From Chitinophagaceae bacterium (GTDB lineage Bacteria; Bacteroidota; Bacteroidia; Chitinophagales; Chitinophagaceae), in assembly GCA_024508725.1 (NCBI GenBank), contig JANINS010000003.1:620001-684000 (forward strand): a DNA stretch of 64,000 nt. The letters run 5' to 3'. The position numbers were made by a program, and so were the translations under genes. The notes beneath the pieces were generated by a model, which saw nothing but the letters and a program-made list of their open reading frames with translations, searched no databases and was not told the origin of the DNA. Below, one piece after another: positions 7,995 through 15,935 of the stretch; position 1 is the first letter of the stretch, and each line of letters begins with the position of its first letter.

Positions 7995-9182
7995 TTATTT
8001 TAACACACCTAATTCTTTACCCACTTTTGTAAATGCCGCAATGGCTTTATCCAGATGTTCTTGCTGGTGAGCAGCACTCAACTGTACCCTTATCCTTGCT
8101 TTACCTTTTGCAACAACAGGATAGAAAAAGCCGATCACATAAATACTTTCTTCCAGCAACTTAGCAGCAAACTCCTGTGCAACGGTTGCTTCGTATAACA
8201 TAATTGGAACAATCGGGTGATCTCCAGGCTTGATATCAAAACCTGCTTCAGTCATTTTTGTTCTGAAGTACTTGGTATTGTACTCCAGTTTATCTCGAAG
8301 CTCTGTTGTTTCTGTAAGCATGTCAAGCACTGCGATAGAAGCACCAACAATTGATGGAGCCAAAGTATTTGAGAACAGATAAGGTCTGCTTCTTTGCCTC
8401 AGCATTTCAATGATCTCTTTTCTGCCGCTGGTAAATCCACCACTGGCACCACCCAAAGCTTTACCCAGTGTTCCGGTGATGATGTCTATTCTTCCCATCA
8501 CTCCTTTGTATTCGTGTGTACCTCTTCCTGTTTTACCTAAGAAACCGGATGAGTGAGAATCATCCACCATCACGATCGCATCATACTTATCAGCGAGATC
8601 ACATATCTTATCCAACTGAGCAATGGTTCCATCCATACTGAACGATCCATCAGTAACAATGATCCTGCTTCTCAGGTTTTGTGTTTCTTTCAACTTAGCC
8701 TCGAGATCTGCCATATCGTTGTGCAGGTAACGATAACGTTGAGCCTTACACAAACGAACACCATCGATGATCGAAGCATGGTTCAGTTCATCACTAATGA
8801 TCGCATCCTGTTCATTAAACAATGGTTCAAATACACCACCATTGGCATCAAAAGCAGCGACGTATAAAATGGTATCTTCTGTTGCGAGGAAAGTTGCAAT
8901 CTTTTGTTCCAGTTCTTTATGTATATCCTGTGTTCCGCAGATGAAACGCACAGAACTCATTCCGTAGCCGTGACTGTCGATCGCTTTATGCGCAGCCTCG
9001 ATCACTTTGGGATGTGATGAAAGTCCCAGGTAGTTATTAGCGCAGAAATTCAATACGGTTTTCCCGTTTACAGTTATTTCCGGACCCTGCTCACTTGTAA
9101 TTATACGTTCTCTTTTAAACAATCCTGCTGCCTCTATATCCTTCAGTTCTGATGCTATTCGCTGCACAAATTTTTCGTTCAT
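7995..9182 (-). CDS. kbl: Glycine C-acetyltransferase (2-amino-3-ketobutyrate CoA ligase)
   Basis: Encodes 395 residues, standard for Kbl. It is a PLP-dependent alpha-oxoamine synthase that cleaves 2-amino-3-oxobutyrate with CoA to glycine and acetyl-CoA in threonine breakdown. Visible motifs: [70 protein letters not shown] (PLP-binding Asp/His) and [14 protein letters not shown] with the Schiff-base Lys. SVRFICGTQ and the acidic-rich N-terminus favour Kbl over the relatives BioF and serine palmitoyltransferase. No threonine dehydrogenase (tdh) is adjacent. A good promoter lies at 9203-9234, and the OXA-like gene follows at once. Confidence 0.9.
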   Translation of the reverse strand: MNEKFVQRIASELKDIEAAGLFKRERIITSEQGPEITVNGKTVLNFCANNYLGLSSHPKVIEAAHKAIDSHGYGMSSVRFICGTQDIHKELEQKIATFLATEDTILYVAAFDANGGVFEPLFNEQDAIISDELNHASIIDGVRLCKAQRYRYLHNDMADLEAKLKETQNLRSRIIVTDGSFSMDGTIAQLDKICDLADKYDAIVMVDDSHSSGFLGKTGRGTHEYKGVMGRIDIITGTLGKALGGASGGFTSGRKEIIEMLRQRSRPYLFSNTLAPSIVGASIAVLDMLTETTELRDKLEYNTKYFRTKMTEAGFDIKPGDHPIVPIMLYEATVAQEFAAKLLEESIYVIGFFYPVVAKGKARIRVQLSAAHQQEHLDKAIAAFTKVGKELGVLK

Positions 9183-9202
9183 AACAATCGTTTAAAGCGG
9201 GG

Positions 9203-9234
9203 CAAAGATATCAGCTAAATAGTCAACCTGCCAA
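9203..9234 (-). promoter_or_regulatory. Candidate promoter of kbl and the beta-lactamase gene
   Basis: On the minus strand TATCTTTG (9203-9210) matches the Bacteroidota -7 element TAnnTTTG, with TTG at 9232-9234 and 21 bases between them, close to the usual -33/-7 spacing. The kbl ATG follows 21 bases later. Confidence 0.5.
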
Positions 9235-9254
9235 TTTGATAATGTGTGACTTAT

Positions 9255-9315
9255 GAAACCAGCTCTAGAATTTTAGCATCGCCGGTTGTGTCACTCACTT
9301 GTACGTTCGGCACTT
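9255..9315 (-). repeat. Interspersed intergenic repeat, copy 3 (TGAGTGACAC type)
   Basis: Minus-strand core GTACAAGTGAGTGACACAAC at 9285-9304, followed by CGGCGATGC, an AT-rich spacer and AGCTGGTTT. AACCGGC and GCTGGTT flank the spacer and can form a seven-pair stem with one G/T. It lies upstream of kbl on the same strand; the rest of the 240-base gap holds the kbl promoter. Confidence 0.85.
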
Positions 9316-9420
9316 TTATCAGCATTTCCCAAATGTTAAGGCTTTGCAAACAAAACTTTTTGCCAGTTCACTGTAACCTTTCCACTCTAACTTCGTTGTA
9401 TAGACCTCAAGCCACTGTTT

Positions 9421-9624
9421 ATGAAACGCTTACTTATTGCCAGTTTTTTAATTATCTGTTCAGTTAGCATACTGGCGTTAACCCACAAACCCTCTAAAAA
9501 GACGGCGTGCAGGCAGAAGATCTGCTGCACAAAAAAATGCGACAAGACTGAACAAAACAACAGTCCCAAAACGGACTATATATTCTGGGAACCGATGCAA
9601 AGACTTTTGCTCGTTACCTATTAA
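9421..9624 (+). CDS. Small Cys-rich exported or membrane peptide
   Basis: Encodes 67 residues. An N-terminal MKR plus hydrophobic run (about 4-20) looks like a signal peptide or anchor. It is followed by a Lys- and Cys-rich segment with C-x4-CC-x3-C (residues 30-40) and a hydrophobic end, WEPMQRLLLVTY. A strong intrinsic terminator begins seven bases after the stop, which supports a real transcript. It lies about 100 bases before the ECF sigma factor gene. The close cysteines suggest metal binding or disulfides, but no known family was recognised and no function is proposed. Confidence 0.6.
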   Translation: MKRLLIASFLIICSVSILALTHKPSKKTACRQKICCTKKCDKTEQNNSPKTDYIFWEPMQRLLLVTY

Positions 9625-9630
9625 ATATTA

Positions 9631-9660
9631 TCCCACCAAATGGTGGGATTTTTTTTCTTT
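9631..9660 (+). terminator. Intrinsic terminator after the Cys-rich peptide gene
   Basis: TCCCACCA and TGGTGGGA pair perfectly around a two-base loop (9631-9648) and are followed by TTTTTTTTC. It is a classic rightward terminator. It isolates the small gene from the sigma factor gene downstream. Confidence 0.9.
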
Positions 9661-9725
9661 GTACCTGTAACATTTGATTTTCAGCTGCGTTACACAAGAG
9701 CAAACACAACGACCTACCCCAGCTT

Positions 9726-10214
9726 ATGACAGAAAAAGAATATAACGAATGCGTTAATCTTTATTCCGACGGCGTTTTTCGCTTTATAGTGAAAAACCTG
9801 AGGCATGAGGAAGATGCAAGAGATATAGTTCAAACCGCATTTGAAAAACTCTGGCGACACAGAGAACAGGTTGAACATGCAAAAAGCAAATCGTACCTGT
9901 TTACTGTAGCCTACAACCAGATGATCGATCACCTGAGAAAGAGTAAAAGAATACAGTTGAAAGATGAGTTTAGTGCAGAAGTAAAAATTCAGCAATCAAA
10001 CTTTAACAGCAACACGAAAAAAATATTGATGGAAGCACTGAACAGGTTAAATGAAACACAAAGAAGCCTGGTGATGCTGAAAGATTATGAGGGATATAAT
10101 TATGAAGAGATCGGACAAATAATGGGATTGACTGAAAGCCAGGTAAAGGTTTACCTGCACAGAGCAAGACTGGCTTTAAAAAACTATTTGGTGAGCCCTG
10201 AAAACGTTATGTAA
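9726..10214 (+). CDS. ECF-type RNA polymerase sigma factor
   Basis: Encodes 162 residues, normal for an extracytoplasmic-function sigma factor. Region 2 is clear (residues 10-75: YSDGVFRFIVKNLRHEEDARDIVQTAFEKLWRHRE, then AYNQMIDHLRK). Region 4 is clear too (about 100-155: LNETQRSLVMLKDYEGYNYEEIGQIMGLTESQVKVYLHRARLALK), with the helix-turn-helix. The next gene starts two bases after the stop and encodes a single-span protein with anti-sigma-like repeats, so the two probably form a sigma/anti-sigma pair. There is no FecR-type protein or TonB receptor alongside, so it is not a classic SusCD-linked sigma factor. The genes it controls are unknown; the beta-barrel gene downstream is a natural candidate. 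Confidence 0.92.
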   Translation: MTEKEYNECVNLYSDGVFRFIVKNLRHEEDARDIVQTAFEKLWRHREQVEHAKSKSYLFTVAYNQMIDHLRKSKRIQLKDEFSAEVKIQQSNFNSNTKKILMEALNRLNETQRSLVMLKDYEGYNYEEIGQIMGLTESQVKVYLHRARLALKNYLVSPENVM

Positions 10215-10216
10215 AA

Positions 10217-11302
10217 ATGATCAACCGCAATAATTACGAAGAATACCTGCTGATGTACATTGACGGTGAACTATCACCAACAGAAGCAAAAGCAGTAGAA
10301 GCTTTTATCCAGGCAAATCCTGATTTAAAGGATGAATTGGAACTGCTGCAGCAAACTGTTCTTCAGCCGGAAGAGAATATCACTTTTAACCAGAAAGATC
10401 TTTTATATAGAAAAGAAGAAGGCATTCACCTCAACAATTACCAGGAGTATTTTCTTTTATATGTAGATGAAGAACTGAATCCATCTGAAAAAGAATCAGT
10501 AGAAACTTTCGTTCTTAAAAACCCGGAACTACAGGATGAATTCACTTTGCTAAAACAAACAATTCTTCCAAAAGAAGCGATCATTTTCACCAGCAAAGAA
10601 ATTCTTTACAGAAAAGAAGAAAAGAGAAGACCGGTTGTTATTGGTATGCGTTGGGCTTCTTTGGCTGCAGCGATCATGATAGGAATTGTAGCCTTAGTTT
10701 GGGTAATGAATTCAGGAAATAAATCGAATGGTACCGATCCAAACAGTTTTGCTGGCCAGGTTGCTCCAAAAAAGAATATTGAACCAACTCCTTCAACTCA
10801 GCCTGAAAAAACCTTACCTGTTACTGCGGTTGATGGAACAACACTAGCAGCAACAGATGAACAAAAAACAACTCAGCCGCAACAGAATATTAAAGTGCAG
10901 CAGGTACAACAGCAACCATCAACAGGTCAGCAGGTAGCTGTTGCGCCTCAACCGAAGAACGAGCAGAAAGCTATTGAACAACAAGTTCCTTACCGAGAAC
11001 CCGATCCTATTGCTTACAACCCTACCAACCCTGTAACAATTGGTTCCGGCACAACAAAGATCACCAGTGTAAGCACTCCTGAGGTTAACGCAAATAATTA
11101 TGTTCAACAGGCTGTTTACACAGAAGAGTTGAATACGGACGAAGAAAAGAACAAAAACGTCTACGTAGGAGCTCTTGAAATAAACACTGATAAGGTTCGT
11201 GGCTTTTTTAGAAAAGCCGGAAGGTTCTTATCCAGTAAAGTAAAAAAAGAAGATGGCGACAAAGTACAGGTTGCCAATATTGAAGTAAATAAACTAAAGT
11301 AA
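10217..11302 (+). CDS. Putative anti-sigma factor with duplicated N-terminal domain
   Basis: Encodes 361 residues. Residues 6-67 and 73-135 are tandem copies of the same unit: NYEEYLLMYIDGELSP and NYQEYFLLYVDEELNP, each ending in LLYRKEE or ILYRKEE. The unit resembles the cytoplasmic anti-sigma domain of Bacteroidota (the 'Y..Y.DGELS..E...VE.F...NP.L..E...L' pattern), but has no HxxxCxxC zinc site. A membrane helix at about 145-165 is followed by a Gln/Pro-rich linker and a periplasmic tail. It starts two bases after the sigma factor stop. Its likely role is holding that sigma factor at the membrane until a periplasmic signal arrives. The doubled domain is unusual. Confidence 0.75.
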   Translation: MINRNNYEEYLLMYIDGELSPTEAKAVEAFIQANPDLKDELELLQQTVLQPEENITFNQKDLLYRKEEGIHLNNYQEYFLLYVDEELNPSEKESVETFVLKNPELQDEFTLLKQTILPKEAIIFTSKEILYRKEEKRRPVVIGMRWASLAAAIMIGIVALVWVMNSGNKSNGTDPNSFAGQVAPKKNIEPTPSTQPEKTLPVTAVDGTTLAATDEQKTTQPQQNIKVQQVQQQPSTGQQVAVAPQPKNEQKAIEQQVPYREPDPIAYNPTNPVTIGSGTTKITSVSTPEVNANNYVQQAVYTEELNTDEEKNKNVYVGALEINTDKVRGFFRKAGRFLSSKVKKEDGDKVQVANIEVNKLK

Positions 11303-11324
11303 ATACCCTTAAATCTATACTCAA

Positions 11325-12170
11325 ATGAAAAAGGTTGTAATCGCTATCGCAGCTTTGCTGGCTGCAGGAAATCTCTTTGCTCAAACAGACAGTACTACAT
11401 CAAAAGCTGACACGATCAAAGTAGGCAATTTCATCATTATCAAAAAAGACAAAAAAGTTACTGCTGAACGTACGAGTTCCAGTTCCGATTCGGTGAAAGT
11501 GGCGAAAAGAAAAAAGAGCAACGTTTCTACTAACTGGAGCATTCTTGATATTGGTTTTGCCAATGTAAGAGATGAAACAGAATACGGATCTGCAGAAGCC
11601 AACAGCTACCTGAGAGGTGGTGTTACACCTTTCACAAAAGATGACATGAAGCTGCGTACCAACAAAACATCGAACGTGAACTACTGGCTATTTATGCAGA
11701 AGGTGAACGTTTCCAAACATGTACTGAACCTGAAATATGGTTTGGGATTGGAGATGTACAACTTCCGTTACAGCAAGAACATCAGCTACCGTGAAAATTT
11801 GCCAGGTGGAGTTACCGGTGTGTTCAGAGATACGGTTCAGTTCAGCAAGAACAAATTATATGCTGGATACATCACTGTTCCATTCATGATCAACGTAAAT
11901 ACAACTCCCGACAGGAAAAGAGGATTCAGCTTTAGTGCTGGTGTAAGTGCCGGTTATTTAGTTGGAAGCAGGAACAAACAAATAAGTAATGAAAGAGGCA
12001 AGCAAAAAGTGAAAGGGGATTTTGACCTGGCAAAATGGAGAGTGGCTTACATCGCTGAGCTTGGATTGGGCCCGATTCGTTTGTACGGAAGCTACAGCAT
12101 GAATCCTTTGCATGAAAAAGGATTGAAGCAATATCCTTATGCAGTAGGATTAAGATTAAGTAACTGGTAA
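11325..12170 (+). CDS. Outer membrane beta-barrel protein
   Basis: Encodes 281 residues with a signal peptide ending AGNLFAQ (about residue 20), a Ser/Lys-rich linker (about 45-70), and a region of alternating polar and hydrophobic strands that ends RLSNW, with the C-terminal aromatic typical of outer membrane barrels. It resembles the Bacteroidota 'outer membrane beta-barrel' proteins of PorT type (PF13568-like), though no specific function can be given. It follows the anti-sigma gene by 22 bases and is closed by a strong terminator, so sigma, anti-sigma and barrel probably form one operon. A similar-sized barrel is at 61899-62630. Confidence 0.75.
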   Translation: MKKVVIAIAALLAAGNLFAQTDSTTSKADTIKVGNFIIIKKDKKVTAERTSSSSDSVKVAKRKKSNVSTNWSILDIGFANVRDETEYGSAEANSYLRGGVTPFTKDDMKLRTNKTSNVNYWLFMQKVNVSKHVLNLKYGLGLEMYNFRYSKNISYRENLPGGVTGVFRDTVQFSKNKLYAGYITVPFMINVNTTPDRKRGFSFSAGVSAGYLVGSRNKQISNERGKQKVKGDFDLAKWRVAYIAELGLGPIRLYGSYSMNPLHEKGLKQYPYAVGLRLSNW

Positions 12171-12210
12171 GATTTTTTATTTCATAGTTTTTCTCATGTG
12201 CATTAGAACG

Positions 12211-12240
12211 GCTCCCAGTTCCCTGGGAGCTTTTTATTTT
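12211..12240 (+). terminator. Intrinsic terminator of the sigma / anti-sigma / barrel operon
   Basis: GCTCCCAG and CTGGGAGC form a perfect eight-pair stem around a four-base loop and are followed by TTTTTATTTT. Confidence 0.9.
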
Positions 12241-12277
12241 GAAAATCAGCTTTGTAAAACGTGTTAAGTGATGAATT

Positions 12278-12332
12278 GAAAGTACAAGAGTGCGACGCAA
12301 GCAAAGTTGCCAGTAGCAATGTAGCCGACCCC
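12278..12332 (+). repeat. Interspersed intergenic repeat, copy 4 (AGTGCGACGC type)
   Basis: Core GTACAAGAGTGCGACGCAAG at 12282-12301, followed by a GCAA/TTGC mini-hairpin and TAGCCGACC at the 3' end, a diverged version of the usual GCTGGTT. It lies in the 345-base gap between the barrel gene and the L,D-transpeptidase gene. The rest of this gap holds a terminator and a UUCG hairpin. Confidence 0.8.
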
Positions 12333-12466
12333 AAAAAATTAATTCTTTCTTTTTGAGCTTAAGAAATGCTCAAGATGAATAATGTGCACAGTTATTGCTT
12401 TTGCAGAAAACAAAGATGAGTGCTGCATGTGAGAGCGATAATTTTTTGTGAAAGCGACAATGCAGT

Positions 12467-12485
12467 ATAATCTTCGGATTATTTT
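12467..12485 (+). other. TTCG-loop hairpin in the leader of the L,D-transpeptidase gene
   Basis: ATAATC and GATTAT enclose TTCG, a very stable tetraloop in RNA. Three T residues follow, and the ATG of the next gene is 30 bases further on. It could be an mRNA-stabilising leader hairpin or a weak terminator; the sequence does not decide. Confidence 0.4.
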
Positions 12486-12515
12486 ACCGTTCCAATTTAA
12501 AATCATAAAGGTCCT

Positions 12516-13028
12516 ATGCGATTCACCATCAGCACTGCATTGCTGTTGCTATTACTTACCACCACTTCTTCATTTTATGTAAAGCCCACTTATACTATTG
12601 TAGTAGATAAAAGTGACTATGAACTGAGTGTGTTTGATGAAGATGGAAAATGGGTTGTTACCTATCCGGTGGTATTTGGCAGTAAAGACCAGGGCGATAA
12701 GATGATGGAAGGTGATCGCAAAACACCTGAAGGAACATTTTACATTACCAGCAAACGGGTTCATGAAAAATGGTGTAGGTTTTTAATGCTCGATTATCCC
12801 AATACCGACAGTTACAACAAGTTTAACGACAGGAAATCAAAGGGAGTGATTCCTAAATCGGCAAAGATCGGTGGCTCTATTGGTATACATGGAACCTGGC
12901 CGAGAGAAGAGTTTGCAGTGGATCGTTACCAGAACTGGACACAAGGATGCATCAGCACCAAGAATGAATACATTATTGAGATCTATAACATGATTCCAAA
13001 TGGAACGAAGGTGACGGTGAGGAAATAG
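12516..13028 (+). CDS. L,D-transpeptidase (YkuD) family protein
   Basis: Encodes 170 residues with an N-terminal signal peptide or anchor (about 1-18) and one YkuD domain. IVVDKSDYELSVFDEDGKWVVTYPVVFG is the typical first half. The active-site region is IGIHGTWPREEFAVDRY followed by TQGCIS, with the catalytic Cys at about residue 148 and the conserved His in IHG. Most family members have SHGC; here it is TQGC, a variant also seen in working subgroups. Such enzymes form or edit 3-3 peptidoglycan crosslinks, or attach proteins to the wall, in the periplasm. The gene appears to be on its own. Confidence 0.88.
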   Translation: MRFTISTALLLLLLTTTSSFYVKPTYTIVVDKSDYELSVFDEDGKWVVTYPVVFGSKDQGDKMMEGDRKTPEGTFYITSKRVHEKWCRFLMLDYPNTDSYNKFNDRKSKGVIPKSAKIGGSIGIHGTWPREEFAVDRYQNWTQGCISTKNEYIIEIYNMIPNGTKVTVRK

Positions 13029-13042
13029 GGAATGGTGAATAG

Positions 13043-14029
13043 TTAGTCGTGAGTTGGAGCATTTGCTAACAGGAACTTGCTTACAGAACTCAGCCATTTC
13101 TCTGGTTCACTGGTGCATAGATTCTGATGACCAGAATTGGAGTAAGTGACAAGTTGTTTTTGCGATGTCTTTAAATTTCTGAAGATCGTTTCAGTTTCAA
13201 TTTTCGAAACCCGCACATCTTTTTCACCCCATTGTAGCAATACCGGGCAATCGATTGACTTTGCATAATCTTCAGGATTGTGATCAAAAGCCCAAAATCC
13301 TTGTTCTACTCCTCCCCAAAAAGTCAATAGAGTTGAAATTGGTTGAGTTGGAACACCCATAATTCTGCATCTTCCTTTCACTGCTTCTAGCAAACTGCCA
13401 AAAGGCATTTCAATTATCATTTTAGTGGGCTTGAGATTATAATCCTTTATCGCTTTCATCTCTGCAGCAGCACCTAAAGAAATACCGTAGAAGATGATGT
13501 TCTTTTCTCCACTGTCTGCAACATGATCATAAGCTGCTTTCACATCTTTGGCTTCATCAAAACCTATCGTGCAAATATTTCCTGAGCTATTGCCGTGAGC
13601 CCTGAAATCAACCATTAAAACATTGTAACCTAGTTTATAAAAAGATCCAGCCTCGTGCAGAATACCAGCTTTATTTCCAGCATGTCCATGGAACATGATG
13701 ATCGTTCCTTTTGTTGCCATTGAATCAACAGATGGATGAGTTACATGCCATGCTTCCAAGTTCAGTTCATCTTCCGTTTTAATTCGAACAATCTGATAAT
13801 TGAAAGATGGAAACTCATCAATTGGTTTTTTATAAGACTTTACACCAAACAACAAAGCACCTGCCTTCTCGAAGAAGCCAGCTTTCTCAGCCTGAAACAA
13901 ATCCCTCTTCTCTTTCGTATCGTAAAAGTGGGTGAACTTATATGCATGAAAAGCTGCCATTACATTCAGCAACACAAATAAGATCAATGTTGTGTAGCCA
14001 ACTCGTTTCAGCAGCTTTTTCCAATTCAT
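13043..14029 (-). CDS. Membrane-anchored alpha/beta hydrolase
   Basis: Encodes 328 residues. One hydrophobic helix (about 10-28) anchors the protein, followed by an alpha/beta-hydrolase fold. Visible landmarks are the oxyanion region MFHGHAGNK, the nucleophile elbow GISLGAA (Ser near residue 162), a likely acid in WGEKDVRVSKIETE, and the His in NSGHQN near the end. Serine, acid and His thus form a full triad. The substrate cannot be deduced; similar proteins are annotated as alpha/beta hydrolase or prolyl-oligopeptidase-like. Its ATG is one base from the serS stop, so it is probably co-transcribed with serS. Confidence 0.82.
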   Translation of the reverse strand: MNWKKLLKRVGYTTLILFVLLNVMAAFHAYKFTHFYDTKEKRDLFQAEKAGFFEKAGALLFGVKSYKKPIDEFPSFNYQIVRIKTEDELNLEAWHVTHPSVDSMATKGTIIMFHGHAGNKAGILHEAGSFYKLGYNVLMVDFRAHGNSSGNICTIGFDEAKDVKAAYDHVADSGEKNIIFYGISLGAAAEMKAIKDYNLKPTKMIIEMPFGSLLEAVKGRCRIMGVPTQPISTLLTFWGGVEQGFWAFDHNPEDYAKSIDCPVLLQWGEKDVRVSKIETETIFRNLKTSQKQLVTYSNSGHQNLCTSEPEKWLSSVSKFLLANAPTHD

Positions 14030-14030
14030 C

Positions 14031-15302
14031 TTAATCCAAGATTACACTTCCAAAATATTTCTGCAATACCGCCGGAATTTTTATTCCTTCAGCCGTCTGA
14101 TGATTCTCGAGCAATGCAGCCACAATTCTCGGTAAAGCCAAACTACTTCCGTTCAATGTATGCACAAGCTGTGTTTTTCCTGATGCATCTTTATAACGAC
14201 ATTTCATCCTGTTAGCCTGGAAGTTCTCGAAGTTGCTTACACTACTCACTTCTAACCATCTTCCCTGTGCTGCAGAGTACACCTCAAAATCGTAAGTAAT
14301 GGCACTTGCAAAACCCATATCGCCACCACACAAACGAAGAATACGATAAGGCAACTCTAGTGATTGAACCAGTCGCTCAACATGGTTCACCATTTCATCA
14401 AGTGTTTCATAACTCTTCTCCGGATCAACGATCTGGATGATCTCCACTTTTTCAAACTGGTGCAACCTGTTCAATCCACGAACATCTTTTCCATAACTGC
14501 CGGCTTCTCTTCTAAAGCAAGGAGAATAAGCCGTCATCTTGATCGGCAGATCTTCTGTCTTCACAATTGTATCTCTGTAAATATTTGTTACAGGAACTTC
14601 TGCCGTTGGAATCAAATAGAATTTGTCTTCTGTAACATAATACATCTGGCCTTCCTTATCAGGCAGCTGACCAGTACCATACGCCGAGTCTTCATTTACT
14701 ACAAACGGCGGAATAAATTCAACGTAACCAGCCTCTGTGTTGTAATCCAAAAAATACTGGATCAACGAACGTTGCAGCTTCGCTCCTTTATTAATGTAAA
14801 CAGGGAAGCCACTGCCTGTTATCTTATTGCCAAGCTCAAAATCTATCAGGTTATACTTCTTAGTAAGTTCCCAATGTGGCAAAGGCTCATTTGCAAATTC
14901 AGGACGAATGCCACCTTCTCTCACCACCACATTATCTTCCGGGGTTTTTCCAACAGGCACTTGTTCACTTGGCAGATTCGGAAGCTGGATCAAAGTATCG
15001 ATCAGCTTCTTCTCCACTTCAGCCATCTGCTGCTTTAATGGACCAGCAGCATCTCTATACTTCGCCACCTCTAACTTCAGATTTTCAGCTTCCTCTTTCT
15101 TTCCTTGACCCATCAATTTTCCGATATCCTTTGAACCAGCATTCAACTTAGCCATTGCTTCGTCAAACTCAACCTGTAATCTTTTACGTTCATCATCCAG
15201 TGCAATCACTTCATCAACGATCTCGGGTTGTTTAAAATTCTTGATCGCCAGCCTTCTCAGCACTTCATCTTTATGCTGCCTTAAAAAATTTACCTGTAAC
15301 AT
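14031..15302 (-). CDS. serS: Serine--tRNA ligase
   Basis: Encodes 423 residues, the usual length. The N-terminal long coiled-coil arm (about 30-100, rich in Lys, Glu and Leu) binds the tRNA-Ser variable arm. The class II catalytic core has motif 2 in PCFRREAGSYGKDVRGLNRLHQFEKVE and motif 3 in LNGSSLALPRIVAALLENHQT. The enzyme charges tRNA-Ser in the cytoplasm. Its ATG lies 16 bases downstream of a -7-like element (TATCTTTG at 15319-15326). No T-box or other leader control element is visible. Confidence 0.97.
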   Translation of the reverse strand: MLQVNFLRQHKDEVLRRLAIKNFKQPEIVDEVIALDDERKRLQVEFDEAMAKLNAGSKDIGKLMGQGKKEEAENLKLEVAKYRDAAGPLKQQMAEVEKKLIDTLIQLPNLPSEQVPVGKTPEDNVVVREGGIRPEFANEPLPHWELTKKYNLIDFELGNKITGSGFPVYINKGAKLQRSLIQYFLDYNTEAGYVEFIPPFVVNEDSAYGTGQLPDKEGQMYYVTEDKFYLIPTAEVPVTNIYRDTIVKTEDLPIKMTAYSPCFRREAGSYGKDVRGLNRLHQFEKVEIIQIVDPEKSYETLDEMVNHVERLVQSLELPYRILRLCGGDMGFASAITYDFEVYSAAQGRWLEVSSVSNFENFQANRMKCRYKDASGKTQLVHTLNGSSLALPRIVAALLENHQTAEGIKIPAVLQKYFGSVILD

Positions 15303-15318
15303 CGGTTGCTATTTGCGG

Positions 15319-15326
15319 CAAAGATA
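15319..15326 (-). promoter_or_regulatory. Candidate -7 promoter element for serS
   Basis: On the minus strand TATCTTTG matches TAnnTTTG, the same eight bases as the kbl candidate, 16 bases before the serS ATG. No clear -33 TTG at standard spacing. Confidence 0.4.
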
Positions 15327-15357
15327 AGAGCTGGATACTGGGTTCCGGATGCTGGTT

Positions 15358-15418
15358 TTGCCAGCACCTGTAATTCTTTTCAGCTTCTGTTGTGTCACTC
15401 ACTTGTACGTTCTGTAAT
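15358..15418 (-). repeat. Interspersed intergenic repeat, copy 5 (TGAGTGACAC type)
   Basis: Minus-strand core GTACAAGTGAGTGACACAAC at 15389-15408, followed by AGAAGCTGAAAAGAATTACA and GGTGCTGG. The spacer is almost the same as in copy 8 (AGACGCTGAACAGAATTACA), so similarity between copies reaches well beyond the core. It lies between divergent serS and the 15506 gene. Confidence 0.85.
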
Positions 15419-15505
15419 TCTATTCAACAAGCTGCCGAGCGTTAAGCTCTCAGAAATTCGACAGACCAGCATCCAGCATCTGGCATCCAGCTTACATTTG
15501 CACCC

Positions 15506-15850
15506 ATGAACATGAACGACGACCTGATGCAGCGTTGGTGGAGCCTGGAAGCCAAACTGGTGGAGCGATTTGGCAAAAAACCCGACATGGAAGCAATTCT
15601 TTTTCTTATTGGTATAAATGAGACCGGCTTTACACCTTCAAAAATCACCAAAGAACAAAAGCAAGACCTGATGCATGTGGCTACTTGTAGCTTACTTACT
15701 CCCAGTGGTTATTATATTTTCGAAGGCAGAGACGAAGAAGGCTGGCCACACTATAAACAAGTAAAGGAATTGCCAAATCTTGCTTTGCCAGAACAGGAAA
15801 ATTTCCTGAGAGACCATATTTTACTTTATTTCGAGCAACAAGGATTCTAA
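15506..15850 (+). CDS. Conserved small protein of unknown function
   Basis: Encodes 114 residues with no signal peptide or membrane helix, probably cytoplasmic. It has two Trp-rich segments (LMQRWWSLEAKL and EGWPHYKQV) and is mostly acidic. The style (compact, soluble, highly charged ends) suggests a genuine conserved Bacteroidota protein, but I do not recognise the family. A GTG or TTG start is not needed; the ATG at 15506 gives a clean N-terminus, with a second Met two codons later. It is transcribed away from serS and stands alone: it is followed by an inverted repeat and then a cyclophilin gene. Confidence 0.7.
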   Translation: MNMNDDLMQRWWSLEAKLVERFGKKPDMEAILFLIGINETGFTPSKITKEQKQDLMHVATCSLLTPSGYYIFEGRDEEGWPHYKQVKELPNLALPEQENFLRDHILLYFEQQGF

Positions 15851-15930
15851 AGTTTTGAGTTTCGGGTTTTCAGTTTTTAGTTAAGAAACTGAGACGCTAA
15901 CCGGAAACAAAAAACTAAAAACTTTAAACT
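15851..15930. repeat. Long inverted repeat of AGTTTTTAGTT arms
   Basis: AGTTTTTAGTT (15872-15882) and AACTAAAAACT (15913-15923) are perfect 11-base inverted arms around a 30-base loop. Shorter outer arms, GTTT/AAAC and AGTTT/AAACT, extend the pairing. It lies between the 15506 gene and the cyclophilin gene. Without a T-run after the hairpin it is not a clear terminator. Confidence 0.6.
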
Positions 15931-15935
15931 AAGTC

